Part shown: positions 1 through 9,696 of the stretch, piece after piece
Position numbering within the stretch: position 1 is the stretch's first letter
Layout of the letters: every line of letters starts with the position of its first letter
DNA from: JAVBQJ01 sp031549115
GTDB lineage: Bacteria > Verrucomicrobiota > Lentisphaeria > Victivallales > Victivallaceae
DNA: 64,000 bases
Reading direction: 5' to 3'
NCBI GenBank assembly: GCA_031549115.1
Contig: JAVBQJ010000034.1
Location: forward strand, 25,034-89,033
Notes under the pieces: model-generated
Databases searched by the model: none
Told to the model about the DNA's origin: nothing
The model's input: only the letters and a program-made list of their open reading frames with translations
Made by a program: the position numbers and the translations under genes

Positions 1-302
1 TGCTCCAGAGCCACGGTGGCCTGATCCGGCTGTTTCCGGCGGTTCCGGAGGGTTTCTCCGGCTCGTTCGTGAAGCTTCTGGCGCAGGGAGCGTTCGAGGT
101 TTCCGCCGAAATCCGCCGGGGCGAAGTGACCGGCTGGGAGGTCCATGCGCTTCGCGGCGGCCTCTGCCGTCTCCTCGAATCCGCCGGCTCCGCCGTCCGG
201 GAGACCACCCTCGCTCCCGGCGAAATCTGGCGCAGCGATGCAACCGACTCGACCGAAACACATTCATCGCGCAACCACGGGAGGCAAAAACCGACAATAT
301 GA
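1..302 (+). CDS. C-terminal end of a GH95-like alpha-L-fucosidase/galactosidase (5' truncated)
   Basis: The gene starts upstream of the window; 99 codons are visible, in the frame beginning at base 3. The opening residues (LQSHGGLIRLFPAVPEGF, then GSF.K.L.A.GAFEVSAE) match the usual C-terminal signature of glycoside hydrolase family 95, where an LQSH-G-I-LLPALP segment precedes a small beta domain. GH95 enzymes remove terminal alpha-L-fucose or L-galactose from glycans. The catalytic domain is not visible, so activity cannot be judged. The last ~25 residues (from WRSDATDS) are Ser/Thr/His-rich and probably a disordered tail. It lies 53 bases before a pseudopilin gene and probably shares its transcript. 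Confidence 0.6.
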   Translation, partial: LQSHGGLIRLFPAVPEGFSGSFVKLLAQGAFEVSAEIRRGEVTGWEVHALRGGLCRLLESAGSAVRETTLAPGEIWRSDATDSTETHSSRNHGRQKPTI

Positions 303-355
303 CCGCAATCCCCGGAATTCACCCAACTTCAACCACAGCCAAAGGAATTGCCAAA

Positions 356-1024
356 ATGAAAAGAAAATTCACATTGATTGAGCTCCTGGTCGTGATCGCG
401 ATCATCGCCATCCTCGCCAGCATGCTGTTGCCGGCGCTGTCCAAAGCGCGAGCGGCGGCCATGAACATCAAATGCGTGAGCCAGCTCAAGCAGATAGGCT
501 TGGGGCTGTTCATCTACGCCGGCGACAGCAACGACACCCTGGCAGTCGGAACTCCCATCGACTACCGCTACGCCTGGGGTTTCAGTTGCGACTACAACCA
601 GTGGCTGCCGTCTCCGGGCGACCTGCTGATGGGAGCCTCCCGCGGTCTCGCGAACATCTCCGATTACATCGAACCCAAACTGGTTTACTGTCCGAGCAAT
701 CCCATTGTCACCTATGACAAAATGAAGGATAAGGAAAATCCGAGGGACCGGTATGCCGATTGCGGTTATGCCTACTGGGGCGGCCTGTTTCAGGACCAGA
801 ACTCCGGTTGGAAAAATTCCAGCCCGCTGAAGGTCACCGACGGCCCGGACTACCTCCTGGCGTTCGATCTTTATGCCAGGCCGGACAACACCTCGGGCAT
901 TCCGACGAGCGACCCGCATAATTATTCGATGAACGCCCTCTACTGCGACGGCCGCGCGGTCAGTACCAAAGACTGGGTGAACGACAATCCGCTGCGCCGT
1001 CCCAGACTGATGGATTACCGTTAA
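356..1024 (+). CDS. prepilin-type N-terminal methylation / H-X9-DG pseudopilin-like protein
   Basis: A 222-aa type IV pilin/type II pseudopilin-like protein. Residues 5-28 are the hydrophobic helix FTLIELLVVIAIIAIL... with the conserved Glu at +5. The C-terminal part carries H-x9-D-G (DPHN..., YCDGRA), the signature of the prepilin-type processing-associated H-X9-DG family abundant in Planctomycetota and Lentisphaerota. The start at 356 is chosen because AAAGGA (341-346) lies nine bases upstream and because the helix then begins at residue 5; an upstream in-frame ATG at 299 would bury it. Residue -1 is Lys, not the usual Gly. Likely inner-membrane anchored with a periplasmic beta domain. It sits between two glycan-degradation genes. 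The role of this family is unproven. Confidence 0.88.
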   Translation: MKRKFTLIELLVVIAIIAILASMLLPALSKARAAAMNIKCVSQLKQIGLGLFIYAGDSNDTLAVGTPIDYRYAWGFSCDYNQWLPSPGDLLMGASRGLANISDYIEPKLVYCPSNPIVTYDKMKDKENPRDRYADCGYAYWGGLFQDQNSGWKNSSPLKVTDGPDYLLAFDLYARPDNTSGIPTSDPHNYSMNALYCDGRAVSTKDWVNDNPLRRPRLMDYR

Positions 1025-1083
1025 TTTGTTCCAACTTCATGCCACGACCCGGAAAACCTCAACCTCTGGAAACGACAATCAAA

Positions 1084-3492
1084 ATGAACAACCTACTGCG
1101 ACCGATTCTCCTGTTTTCGCTGGCCGTGGCATCGCTGTGCCTTCCCGGTTCCGCTTCGGGCCGGGAACCGATCGACAAGACGGCATACCAGGGCAGTTGC
1201 TGGGTACAGGCCAACCCCTGGTTTGTCCCGGCCAAAAGCCGCCTGATCGCGCCGCTCGGCGGCCCCAATTACGCGATGAAGCGTTTTTACGACCGCGACG
1301 GCTGGCTCGGCGCCATCCGGCAGCTGCACCATTACGGCGTCACCGGAATCGAGTTTGAGCTGGTCGGCGACGCCTATTGGGAAACCTATCTGGAGCTGCT
1401 GGAAGCCGCCCGGGCCAGCGAAACCGGATTTCAGGTGAGCATTTTCGAAACCCTGCCCGGCAACTCCCCCAAGGAGATCCGAGAAGGGTTGACGCAGATG
1501 TTCGACCGCCTGAACCCGGTATTGCGCGAGCACCCGAATGCCGCCCGGATCGACGGCCGCCCGGTCATCATCATCTACCAGGTAGCGTTGCTGGCTCCGG
1601 AAGCCTGGACGCCGCTTCTCGACGAACTCGAAGCAACATACGGCCCGGCGGTGTGGCTGTTCGTCAGCTTCGACGGCGCCTCGCTGAATACCGACCCGGA
1701 GGTGCTGCGCTCCTACCTCGAAGTTTTCGACGGCATCTCCAACTACTGCAACTTCTCCGACGCCGGGCAACGGGCGCATTACGCGATGGTGGGGCCGGTG
1801 ATGCGGGAATATCCGGAAAAAATCTTCGAAGCCGGCATCCACAATGTCTACATGTCGCACTTCCACAACGGCGGTCACGAGATGAATCTGAGCGGCAAAT
1901 TCCGCGCTTCGCTGGACATCAGCCTGGCGTGCCAACCGGATTCCCTGACGCTGACCAATCTTTTTGACCACTACGAAAACTCGCTGTTCCTGCCCTGCTA
2001 CGAGCGCGAAGACTTCCTCTTGCGCTACACCGGACTCCGGTTGGCGCAACAAAAAAACGAGCCGGTCACCGCGACCGAACCGGAATACTTCGTCGTCACC
2101 GACATCAATCTCCGGCTCGGCGAGGATCTGGCGCTCGATCTGGTATATTGGCCGGTCAATCATCCGGTCGCCACGGCGGAGGCGGAGGTATCCTGGTGCG
2201 CCGTCGACGGGCGTGTGCTTCACACCTTCCCGGCGCGTTCTCTGGATCTGCGCGAGGGCGGTTGCGAACGCTTTTCCCTCCCCTCCCCGTTGTGGGGAAA
2301 AGAGATGGCGATCACACCGCAGGTCACGCTGCGCTGGAACGGTTCGGAGCAAATATTCGCGCCGCACACGACCACCGCCATCCAGCCGACGATGCGCTCC
2401 AACAATATGTACTGGGCACGCTCCAACCGCAACCAATTGAAGGTGGCGGCGCTGGACCAGCCGGAATGGACTCTGAACGGCGCCGGGCCGGGCGCGAAAA
2501 TCGCCTGGAACGACGGACTCGGCGTCTTCCGCGGCATGGTCGCGGCGGTCGCCAACCAGAATGTCGACCAGATCCGGATCATGCGCAACGGCCGCGAATT
2601 CGCGACGCTGGCCAAGGGCGATCTGATGTTCGAACACGCGTTGCAGCTGCCGTCCCCCGGCGCCACCTGGGACGCCTACCACCTGGAGCTGGAAAACCGC
2701 GACGGCTTCCGCTATCAGACGCTGCCGGTATTCGTGACCACGGAGCCGGAGCGCGACTGCGATGTCGCCATCCCGGTATTCCGCAGCGACGGTACCATCG
2801 CCGAAGTCCGGGTCGATCAACGCCGTTTGGCCGACTTCACCTACCCGATGGACCGGGATGACGGCGTGCTCCTGATCGACCGCTCCGGCTACCAGCACCA
2901 CGGCTATCTGGGCGGCGGCGGCTACGGCGGCGGCCACCTGAAATTCACCGGCTACCACTTCGAGCATTCCGGCACGGTGGAGCCGCTGCCGGTTCCGGCG
3001 CAGCCGTTGTTTGCCCGCGACCCGGACGGCACCGGTTATCTCGCCTTCGACGGCGCTCAGCATGTGTCGATGATGGCGGCGACCATACCGCCGTACGCGC
3101 TGACCGTGGAGCTGGAGCTGCGTCCCCGCGCCGTCGGCGCCGAACAGACCATTCTGGCCGCCGGCAACCGGCAGTTGCGGCTGTATCTGGATAGCGAAGG
3201 CCGCCTGCATGCCTCCCGGCTCGGGCAAATCGGCGCCGATGAAACCGTCGCGGACGTTGCCGGAAAAACGCCGCTGCAACAGGGTCAATGGCATCGGATC
3301 AAGGTATGTTACGACCTCAGGCAGTTGCGTTTGTACGTCGACGGCGAATTGCAGGGCAGCGTCAAGCTGGCTCCGCTGCCGGGCAGTGTCTGGCACAACT
3401 TCGCGCTGCTGGGCTGCGGTATTTCCGGCTTCTGGGACCCGGCGCAGCACTTCACCGGCGACCTCCGCAATCTGACGCTGCAATCACGATAA
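1084..3492 (+). CDS. secreted GH71/GH99-like TIM-barrel protein with C-terminal LamG domain
   Basis: An 802-aa protein with a clear signal peptide (MNNLLRPILLFSLAVASLC, cut near SASG). Residues ~30-340 resemble the GH71/GH99 type of (beta/alpha)8 barrel: early motifs PLGGPNYAMKRFYDRDGW and GVTGIEFELVGD, and a later DGRPVIIIYQV. The last ~200 residues form a concanavalin-like LamG fold (YLAFDGAQHVSM, then GQWHRIKVCYDLRQLRLYVDG). The start at 1084 is preferred over the in-frame ATG at 1039 because it places the signal peptide at the N-terminus. GH71/99 enzymes act on alpha-glucans or alpha-mannans; the substrate here is not deducible. It is 16 bases upstream of a smaller barrel-like protein, probably in one operon. 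Confidence 0.6.
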   Translation: MNNLLRPILLFSLAVASLCLPGSASGREPIDKTAYQGSCWVQANPWFVPAKSRLIAPLGGPNYAMKRFYDRDGWLGAIRQLHHYGVTGIEFELVGDAYWETYLELLEAARASETGFQVSIFETLPGNSPKEIREGLTQMFDRLNPVLREHPNAARIDGRPVIIIYQVALLAPEAWTPLLDELEATYGPAVWLFVSFDGASLNTDPEVLRSYLEVFDGISNYCNFSDAGQRAHYAMVGPVMREYPEKIFEAGIHNVYMSHFHNGGHEMNLSGKFRASLDISLACQPDSLTLTNLFDHYENSLFLPCYEREDFLLRYTGLRLAQQKNEPVTATEPEYFVVTDINLRLGEDLALDLVYWPVNHPVATAEAEVSWCAVDGRVLHTFPARSLDLREGGCERFSLPSPLWGKEMAITPQVTLRWNGSEQIFAPHTTTAIQPTMRSNNMYWARSNRNQLKVAALDQPEWTLNGAGPGAKIAWNDGLGVFRGMVAAVANQNVDQIRIMRNGREFATLAKGDLMFEHALQLPSPGATWDAYHLELENRDGFRYQTLPVFVTTEPERDCDVAIPVFRSDGTIAEVRVDQRRLADFTYPMDRDDGVLLIDRSGYQHHGYLGGGGYGGGHLKFTGYHFEHSGTVEPLPVPAQPLFARDPDGTGYLAFDGAQHVSMMAATIPPYALTVELELRPRAVGAEQTILAAGNRQLRLYLDSEGRLHASRLGQIGADETVADVAGKTPLQQGQWHRIKVCYDLRQLRLYVDGELQGSVKLAPLPGSVWHNFALLGCGISGFWDPAQHFTGDLRNLTLQSR

Positions 3493-3508
3493 TCACGGGA
3501 AACGAATC

Positions 3509-4297
3509 ATGAGCGCAAATAACAATATCTGGGTATGGGGCTACGTGTTGAATCAGGGGATTCCCGGAGCGATGGCATTCGTCAATCGTCCGACCCGGTG
3601 CAGTCTGGAAACGGCGGCGACGTTCGTCGGCGCCGACAACGTGGTATTCATGGACTCCACCAGCGACCGGAACCGGCTTTGCGACGCCTGGTTCACGCCG
3701 GTATCCGGCTTCAAGCAGGTCATCTGCGGACTCCAGCACGGCTTCGAAAAAGAAACAGCGCAACAGTTGAGCGAGTTTTCGCTGACCCATCCGAATATCA
3801 CCGGCGCCGTCATCGACGACTTTCTGGACGAAGTCGGTCCCAGCCAGAACATGACGCCGGAGCAGCTGCGGGAAATTTACGAAGCGTTGAAAAGCGCCAA
3901 CCCCCGGTTGAAGCTGTATGTGGTCCGTTATTCGCGGCAGAACTTCGACGACATCATCGACTTCCTGCCGTGGATCGACGGCATCAGCTTCTGGTGCTGG
4001 GTTTCTACCGAGCATTACTGGCGCAGCCAATATCACCAGGATCTCGTGACCATGCGCCGGAAATACGCCAAAGAGGTGCTGCAGGGGCTGTTCATCCACG
4101 ATTACGGCGACAGCGACGGTCCGCAGCCCATGGAAATGCTGGAGCTCCAGACGCCGCGGATGGGCCGGGAGCTGCGCGACGATTGGATCCAGGGTATCGT
4201 GCTGTTGCAGAACGGCTGGTTCGATGCCGAAAATCACCGGAAGCAGGTCATGTACCTCAAAGATTATTTCACCTGGTACACCGGCACCAGCCGCTGA
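3509..4297 (+). CDS. hypothetical TIM-barrel-like protein of a carbohydrate locus
   Basis: A 262-aa protein without signal peptide. The alternating strand/helix pattern and segments such as ITGAVIDDFLDEVG, LKLYVVRYSRQN and GISFWCWVS suggest a compact (beta/alpha)8 barrel with acidic residues at strand ends (IDDF), as in many glycosidases. No family signature was recognised. It follows the GH71/99-like gene by 16 bases and is followed 19 bases later by a sugar symporter, so it probably handles the same substrate. A hydrolase is plausible but not shown. Confidence 0.6.
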   Translation: MSANNNIWVWGYVLNQGIPGAMAFVNRPTRCSLETAATFVGADNVVFMDSTSDRNRLCDAWFTPVSGFKQVICGLQHGFEKETAQQLSEFSLTHPNITGAVIDDFLDEVGPSQNMTPEQLREIYEALKSANPRLKLYVVRYSRQNFDDIIDFLPWIDGISFWCWVSTEHYWRSQYHQDLVTMRRKYAKEVLQGLFIHDYGDSDGPQPMEMLELQTPRMGRELRDDWIQGIVLLQNGWFDAENHRKQVMYLKDYFTWYTGTSR

Positions 4298-4316
4298 AAC
4301 CACGAAAGCAGGAAGC

Positions 4317-6239
4317 ATGGAAGAAAATCATTTGCATCGAAACGCAGCTCCCAACCGCTATACTTGCGGCACCCTGAATTACACGTTACGTTCACTGTCC
4401 ATCGTCTTCATCTGGCTGATGGTCGGGGCGATGACGCTGGGGGTATTCACCATGCTGCCGGGGCGGATGCTGCCGGTGAAGCTGCAGCAGCTCGGCGCCA
4501 CCGATTTTCAAAGCTCCATCATCCTCGCGGTGATCGGGGGGACGCTGAATATCGTCGTCTGCCCGATCGTCGGCTTCCAGAGTGACCGTTACCGCAGCAA
4601 ATGGGGGCGCCGGATCCCGTTCATCCTGATGTCGCTGCCGTTCATTTCGCTGTCGCTGATTCTGTTCGGCTTCGGCGACCGGATCGGCGATTGGCTGGCG
4701 GCGGCGACCGCGGGGTGGGCACAGATTGCGCCGGTGACGATGACGATCGTGGTGGTCGCGCTGGTGATGTTCATGTTTCAGTTCGCCAATATGTACGTGA
4801 ATTCGGTGTTCTGGTATATATTTAACGACGTGATTCCGCCGCAGTTTTTCGGCCGGATCATGGGGGCGGTCCAGGTGGTCTCCACCGCCGGGGTGGCGGC
4901 GTTCAACTTCTTCGTTTTCAAATACGCGGCTCCGTGGTACACTGAAATCTTCGTCGCTTCCGGCGTTCTCTATGCAGTCGGAATGGGTTTGATGTGTGTG
5001 ATGATAAAGGAGGGAGAATACCCTCCGGTCCAGGGGGAGAGCGGCGCTCCGTCCCGTCCCTGGTACCGGACGCTGTGGCTCTTCTGTCAAGAAAGCTGCT
5101 GCAGCCGTTTTTATGTACTGCGTTACGCGCTTACCACGCTTTTGACCATCAGTTGGGGAGCGGGAATTTTCACCTATTACTACAACCGGGAGATGGGTCT
5201 CGACGACGAAGCGATCGGCATGATGGACGGTACCATCGGCGTCATTCTGTTTGCCACCACGCTCGCCGTCACCACCTGCGCCGGCGTCCTGATCGACCGC
5301 TGGCATCCGATGCGGATCTATATTTACGGCATCCTTTTCGGCGTCGCCGCCAACGCCTTCGCCTGGAAGTGGCTGTTCGGCGTGCTGCCGGGCTCGGTCT
5401 TTCTGTGGACTGCCATCCTGATGCTGGCGGGAAATGCCGTCTTCGGCGCGATCAACTCGATTGCCAGCCTGCCCATGGAGATGCTGACCTTCCCGAAGTC
5501 GCGCTTCGGCTCGTTTTGCTCGGCGCAGGCGCTGCTCCGTTCGCTGGTCTGCACCGGTTTCAGCCTGGTGGTCGGACTGTTGTTCGACTGGCTGCGCGAT
5601 TTTTTCCCCGACAGTCCGACCTTCAACTACCGCTTCGTGCCCGCCTGGGCGCTGTTCTGGTCGATCCCGGCGGCGGCGGTCGCCTACATCACCTACCGGG
5701 AATGGGGCCGGCTCGGCGGTTACGAACACTACCAGGCTCCGGCCAGCTGGTCGCCGGACGGCAAAGAAGCCGTGGAGCAGCCGAAAACCGCGCCACCGGC
5801 CTCCGGCATATTGCGGTTGGCGATTCACGGGTTCGACGTTGTCGTATTTCTCAGCCTGGCGGCGTCCGTGCTGCTGTCGGAATGGGCCTCCCGCCGCGGT
5901 ATGCCGGAATTATCCGGCCAATTGTTCGCCTGGGCCTTCCCCTGCCAGCTCGGCGTCGTGGCGCTGTGGCTCTGGGTGCGTCACGGCATTCTGCGCGACC
6001 TCAAGAAAGTGCGGCGCGGCGAAACGCCCCGCAACGGCATTCCGCATCACGGTCTATTGCTGCTGGTGGCGATCCGCCAGCTCGTGTTCACGGTATTGAG
6101 CATCTATCAGATTCTGGTGATCGGCGCCGACGGCGGCTTCGCTTTCATGATGGCGGATATCGTCACCAGTCTGGTGATGGTGCTCAGCCTTTACGCCGTC
6201 GCCCGGATGGAGCGCGGCATCGTCACTTGCGCCACCTGA
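4317..6239 (+). CDS. MFS sugar symporter, glycoside-pentoside-hexuronide (GPH) type
   Basis: A 640-aa polytopic membrane protein with about 12 hydrophobic segments plus an extended C-terminal part with further helices (from about residue 500). The loop after TM2 reads QSDRYRSKWGRRIPFIL, the MFS motif A in the form seen in GPH symporters and SLC45/sucrose transporters. Such proteins import mono- or disaccharides with protons or sodium. The start at 4317 follows CAGGAAG; an in-frame ATG at 4224 would overlap the previous gene by 74 bases. It is the last gene of the locus and ends ten bases before the convergent SWIM gene. It probably imports products released by the upstream hydrolases. Confidence 0.8.
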   Translation: MEENHLHRNAAPNRYTCGTLNYTLRSLSIVFIWLMVGAMTLGVFTMLPGRMLPVKLQQLGATDFQSSIILAVIGGTLNIVVCPIVGFQSDRYRSKWGRRIPFILMSLPFISLSLILFGFGDRIGDWLAAATAGWAQIAPVTMTIVVVALVMFMFQFANMYVNSVFWYIFNDVIPPQFFGRIMGAVQVVSTAGVAAFNFFVFKYAAPWYTEIFVASGVLYAVGMGLMCVMIKEGEYPPVQGESGAPSRPWYRTLWLFCQESCCSRFYVLRYALTTLLTISWGAGIFTYYYNREMGLDDEAIGMMDGTIGVILFATTLAVTTCAGVLIDRWHPMRIYIYGILFGVAANAFAWKWLFGVLPGSVFLWTAILMLAGNAVFGAINSIASLPMEMLTFPKSRFGSFCSAQALLRSLVCTGFSLVVGLLFDWLRDFFPDSPTFNYRFVPAWALFWSIPAAAVAYITYREWGRLGGYEHYQAPASWSPDGKEAVEQPKTAPPASGILRLAIHGFDVVVFLSLAASVLLSEWASRRGMPELSGQLFAWAFPCQLGVVALWLWVRHGILRDLKKVRRGETPRNGIPHHGLLLLVAIRQLVFTVLSIYQILVIGADGGFAFMMADIVTSLVMVLSLYAVARMERGIVTCAT

Positions 6240-6248
6240 TAAACAAAA

Positions 6249-6974
6249 TCAATCCAGCTCGATGCCGAAGGCGGCGCTCAATTCGTCGGAGCTGAGCGCC
6301 GCCCCCTCCCCTGCTTCCGGCAGTATTGCGTCCGGGTCACCGCCGAACCAATTTTCGGCATCGATCCCGCGCAACACAAACAACAACTCCGGCGCCTGAT
6401 CGAGCCGGGCGCCGACCGCGTACAACACCGCCGCCAGATGTTTGCACAAATCCGCCCAATCGGGGCAGTCGCAAATCAAGCGCACCTCGCCCGCCTGCGG
6501 GAAAATACCGTCGTCCGGGTCACAGAGAACTTCAATCACCTCTTCGGATAACTCCCCCCGCACCAGATCCATCCACGCATTCAGCTTCCCGGCGCAACGG
6601 CGGCGCAGCCGCGCCAGCTGCTCTTCGGATACCGGCTCGATCCGTATGGAAATATGGTAAAGCTCCTGTCCGGACACCAGCGCCTTGACCTCCCCATGTC
6701 CGATCCGCAAATCCAGCACCGCCCCCTGCAATACGTAAGAACGGCCGCGCGGCAGCCGCGACGCGTAATCCTGCCACTGCTCGATGTGCCGGCTCCAGGC
6801 GCGCCCCCAGAAGGTTTTGGCGATCTTGCGCCCGGTTATCTCGACCGGATGCAGCTCCACCCCATCGCGTTCCAGCTGCTTGCGTACCTTTTGCAACTGC
6901 CGTTTGCGTTCTTCGGCGGAGACAAAGGCAGTCCTGCCGTCTTCGTCCCACATGTCGTATTCATGCTTCGTCAT
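6249..6974 (-). CDS. SWIM zinc-finger protein
   Basis: A 241-aa protein with the SWIM motif CDCPDWADLCKHLAAVLY (CxC...CxH) around residues 168-185. SWIM fingers bind DNA or protein. In bacteria they are commonly encoded next to SNF2-type ATPases, as in the Bacillus YwqA/YwqB pair. The start overlaps the end of the SNF2 gene by 14 bases, so the two are translationally coupled and probably form one complex. The N-terminal ~75 residues (FWGRAWSRHIEQWQDYASRLPRGR) match the conserved block before the finger in bacterial SWIM proteins. The C-terminal 40 residues are acidic and variable. Confidence 0.88.
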   Translation of the reverse strand: MTKHEYDMWDEDGRTAFVSAEERKRQLQKVRKQLERDGVELHPVEITGRKIAKTFWGRAWSRHIEQWQDYASRLPRGRSYVLQGAVLDLRIGHGEVKALVSGQELYHISIRIEPVSEEQLARLRRRCAGKLNAWMDLVRGELSEEVIEVLCDPDDGIFPQAGEVRLICDCPDWADLCKHLAAVLYAVGARLDQAPELLFVLRGIDAENWFGGDPDAILPEAGEGAALSSDELSAAFGIELD

Positions 6975-9684
6975 GATCCAAATTCTCCTCCAGACGGACC
7001 AGGCGAAGCAGCTCGGCGTCGCTCGCCTCCGTCAGTAACGCCTCGGTACCGGCGGCAAACAATTGGCCGGCCAGATGGCTTTTTTCTTCGATCAACGCAT
7101 CGATTTTTTCTTCCAGTGTGCCCCGGGTGATGAATTTATGCGCCAGCACGTTACGGTGCTGGCCGATCCGGTAGGCGCGGTCGGTGGCCTGATTTTCGAC
7201 CGCCGGATTCCACCAGCGGTCGAAGTGGATCACATGGTTGGCGCGGGTCAGATTCAGACCGGTCCCGGCGGCCCGGAGCGACAGCACGAAAAACGGCGCG
7301 CCGCCGTCGCGCTGGAATTGTTCGACCAGTTCGGCGCGCTTTTTCACCGGCGTACCGCCATGCAGCATCAACCCGGGGCGGCCGAAGCAGTGCGTCAGAT
7401 GTTCGTGCAGCGGTTCGATGATTTCGCGGAACTGGGTGAATACCAGCACCTTTTCCTGCCGCGTCGCGATTTCGGCGACCACTTCGCCCAGCCGGGCGAA
7501 CTTGCCGCTCAGAGCGCTTTCATAATGCCCCGAACCGTTGAACTGCGCCGGATGGTTGCAGATCTGCTTGAATTGCGCCAGATACGCGAGCACGATGCCC
7601 TTGCGCTGGATGTCTTCGGCGCCGTGCAACTCGGCGGCCAACTGGTTCACCGTTTTGGAGTACAGGACCGCCTGGGTCGCGGTCAGGCGGCAGAACACTT
7701 TGACTTCGGTCTTGTCCGGCAAATCGGCGATAATACGTTTATCGCTCTTCAACCGCCGCAGAATGTACGGCGCCGTCAGCTCCCGCAACGGGGTGAAGTC
7801 CATCCCGCGCTCCGGATCGCTCCAGGTGCGCACCTGCCCCTGAAACGCCGTCCGCGTCCCCAAGAGGCCGGGCAGCACAAAGTCGAAGATGCTCCACAGG
7901 TCGGTCAAGTGATTCTCCACCGGCGTCCCGGTCAACGCCAGCCGGCAGCCGCCGCGCAGCGACCGCACCGCGCGGCTGAGCGCGGTGTCGGGATTCTTGA
8001 TCGCCTGCGCCTCGTCGGCGATCACCACCGGAAACTCTAACTGCGCCAGCGTCTCGAGGCGCGGCAGCATCTGGTAGGTGGTGGCGACCAGATCGAACTC
8101 CCGCAGAAGCTCTTCGGGGTTCTCCTCCAAACGCTTCTGCCATTCCGGGATACCACCCGAGGAATGCAGGATACCGAAGCGCAAGCCGGGGACGAATTTC
8201 GCCGCCTCCAGCTGCCAGTTGCGCAACAGCGAAGCCGGAGCCACCAGCAGCGCCGGCAGCGGTTGTGCCGGCAGCGATGCCAGAAACGTCAACACCTGCA
8301 GCGTCTTTCCCAACCCCATATCGTCGGCCAGACACGCCCCCAGCCCCAATCGGGCAATGCGGCTCAGATAACGCACCCCGGTCAATTGGTAGGGGCGCAA
8401 CACCCGGAGCAGCGTCTCCGGCACGTCGACATTCTCAATGCTTTGCGGCTCTCGCATCGCCGCGAGAAACTCTTTCAGGGCGCCGACCGCCCCGAAGCTG
8501 CAGCAACTGTCTTCCAATACCGCCGTCGTCACCGGAAGCTCCGCGCCGCCCTTTTTGCCGGTACGGACTCCGGCCAGCAGCCGCAACCCATGCACCAGCG
8601 GAATGCCGGTATGCGCATTCAGCGCTTCAGCGCGCTGCCACTCCTGCAGCAATCGCGCCACCTTCGCCGGCTCGGCGATCACCCATTCACCCTTGAAGCG
8701 CACCAACCCGCCATCGGAATTCAGCAGCAGCGCGGCTTCGTCCGGCGACAAGGGTTCGCCGTTCAGCGCCGCCCGGACCGAAAAACGCAGCAGCTGGCCG
8801 ACGCCGACCCGCGACGGAGCATCTGGCGCCAGATCCATCTGTACGCCGGCCTGAAGCCGCCGCGGCGCTTTCTTCCACAAATTGCTCATCCGCACCACGA
8901 CGCCGGCAGCTTCGAATGCCGGAACATCCTGCAGAAACCGGAAAGCCTCCGCCGCGCTCCAGGCTTCGGGGCGGAAAATCCGCCCGGATTCCACCAGTTC
9001 GGTCAGAAACGCACTCTCGTGCGCCGCCTGTTGAATCGGCGCCAGCAGCGCCGTCAGCGCCGCCTTGTTGCCGGCGTATTGTTTCAGCGCCGACCCCAGC
9101 GGCAGATGCTTCGGCTGATCGGCCGCGCTCAGGCGGTGCACGAAGGTCGCCAGAAAGAGAAACGGATGCGTGCCGTCGGCGTCCTTGGGATTTTCGGCCA
9201 GGTGAAACGCGGTTTTTCCGACCTGCGACCAGGCCGGGTGAATTTTTCCGAGCCACTCGCTCCAACCGGTTCCGGCCGCCGCCCGCTCCTGCCGCGCCGC
9301 GCTTTCGAGTTCCCGGTACAGCGCCGCCAGACGTTCGGCATCGAGGTATTCGCTGCCGGTCACCGGCGGCAATGCCGCCACCCGCTCGGCGAAGTACGCC
9401 ATATCGGGACGCAATCCGGCCAGCCACTCCGCCTCATCCGCCCCGAAGGGAGGTTCGGACGCGCGCGCCACCCGTACCGCGAATTCGCGCGCCAACCGGC
9501 GGAAAAAGTGAAACGACGGCGCTCCGCCGTCGCTCTCGGCGTCACCCGCGCCGTCATCGCGCAACAGCGCCAGAAGACCGTGTCCGGCTCCGGCGGCAAA
9601 CGCGGTACGCCACAGCTCGCCGCCGTGGCGCGGCACCGCCTGCAACCCGCCATTCGGTGTGATGTAAAGTTCGACGCCGGTCAT
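6961..9684 (-). CDS. SNF2-family DEAD/DEAH helicase/translocase
   Basis: A 907-aa protein. Residues ~1-420 form the variable N-terminal region of bacterial SNF2 proteins. The ATPase core starts near residue 435: Walker A DDMGLGKT at ~454-461, Walker B-type DEAQ at ~565, TGTPVENHLTDLWSI (motif III) about 40 residues later, and C-terminal helicase motifs VFTQF and SLRAAGTGLNLTRAN, then DRAYRIGQ near the end. All key residues are present. SNF2 proteins move on DNA and remodel bound proteins; bacterial members are linked to repair or transcription recycling. It lies 12 bases after hpt and overlaps the SWIM gene, so hpt-SNF2-SWIM is read as one minus-strand operon. Confidence 0.92.
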   Translation of the reverse strand: MTGVELYITPNGGLQAVPRHGGELWRTAFAAGAGHGLLALLRDDGAGDAESDGGAPSFHFFRRLAREFAVRVARASEPPFGADEAEWLAGLRPDMAYFAERVAALPPVTGSEYLDAERLAALYRELESAARQERAAAGTGWSEWLGKIHPAWSQVGKTAFHLAENPKDADGTHPFLFLATFVHRLSAADQPKHLPLGSALKQYAGNKAALTALLAPIQQAAHESAFLTELVESGRIFRPEAWSAAEAFRFLQDVPAFEAAGVVVRMSNLWKKAPRRLQAGVQMDLAPDAPSRVGVGQLLRFSVRAALNGEPLSPDEAALLLNSDGGLVRFKGEWVIAEPAKVARLLQEWQRAEALNAHTGIPLVHGLRLLAGVRTGKKGGAELPVTTAVLEDSCCSFGAVGALKEFLAAMREPQSIENVDVPETLLRVLRPYQLTGVRYLSRIARLGLGACLADDMGLGKTLQVLTFLASLPAQPLPALLVAPASLLRNWQLEAAKFVPGLRFGILHSSGGIPEWQKRLEENPEELLREFDLVATTYQMLPRLETLAQLEFPVVIADEAQAIKNPDTALSRAVRSLRGGCRLALTGTPVENHLTDLWSIFDFVLPGLLGTRTAFQGQVRTWSDPERGMDFTPLRELTAPYILRRLKSDKRIIADLPDKTEVKVFCRLTATQAVLYSKTVNQLAAELHGAEDIQRKGIVLAYLAQFKQICNHPAQFNGSGHYESALSGKFARLGEVVAEIATRQEKVLVFTQFREIIEPLHEHLTHCFGRPGLMLHGGTPVKKRAELVEQFQRDGGAPFFVLSLRAAGTGLNLTRANHVIHFDRWWNPAVENQATDRAYRIGQHRNVLAHKFITRGTLEEKIDALIEEKSHLAGQLFAAGTEALLTEASDAELLRLVRLEENLDHDEA

Positions 9685-9696
9685 ACGCTGCCGCCG

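Noticed and set aside
299..355. Upstream in-frame start of the first pseudopilin
   Set aside because: It would place 19 non-signal residues before the helix and has no ribosome site; ATG 356 has AAAGGA.
1093..3483. 796-codon antisense open frame across the GH71/99-like gene
   Set aside because: A GC-rich shadow of the real gene: composition is Arg/Gln/Val-rich, with no domain, signal or ribosome site.
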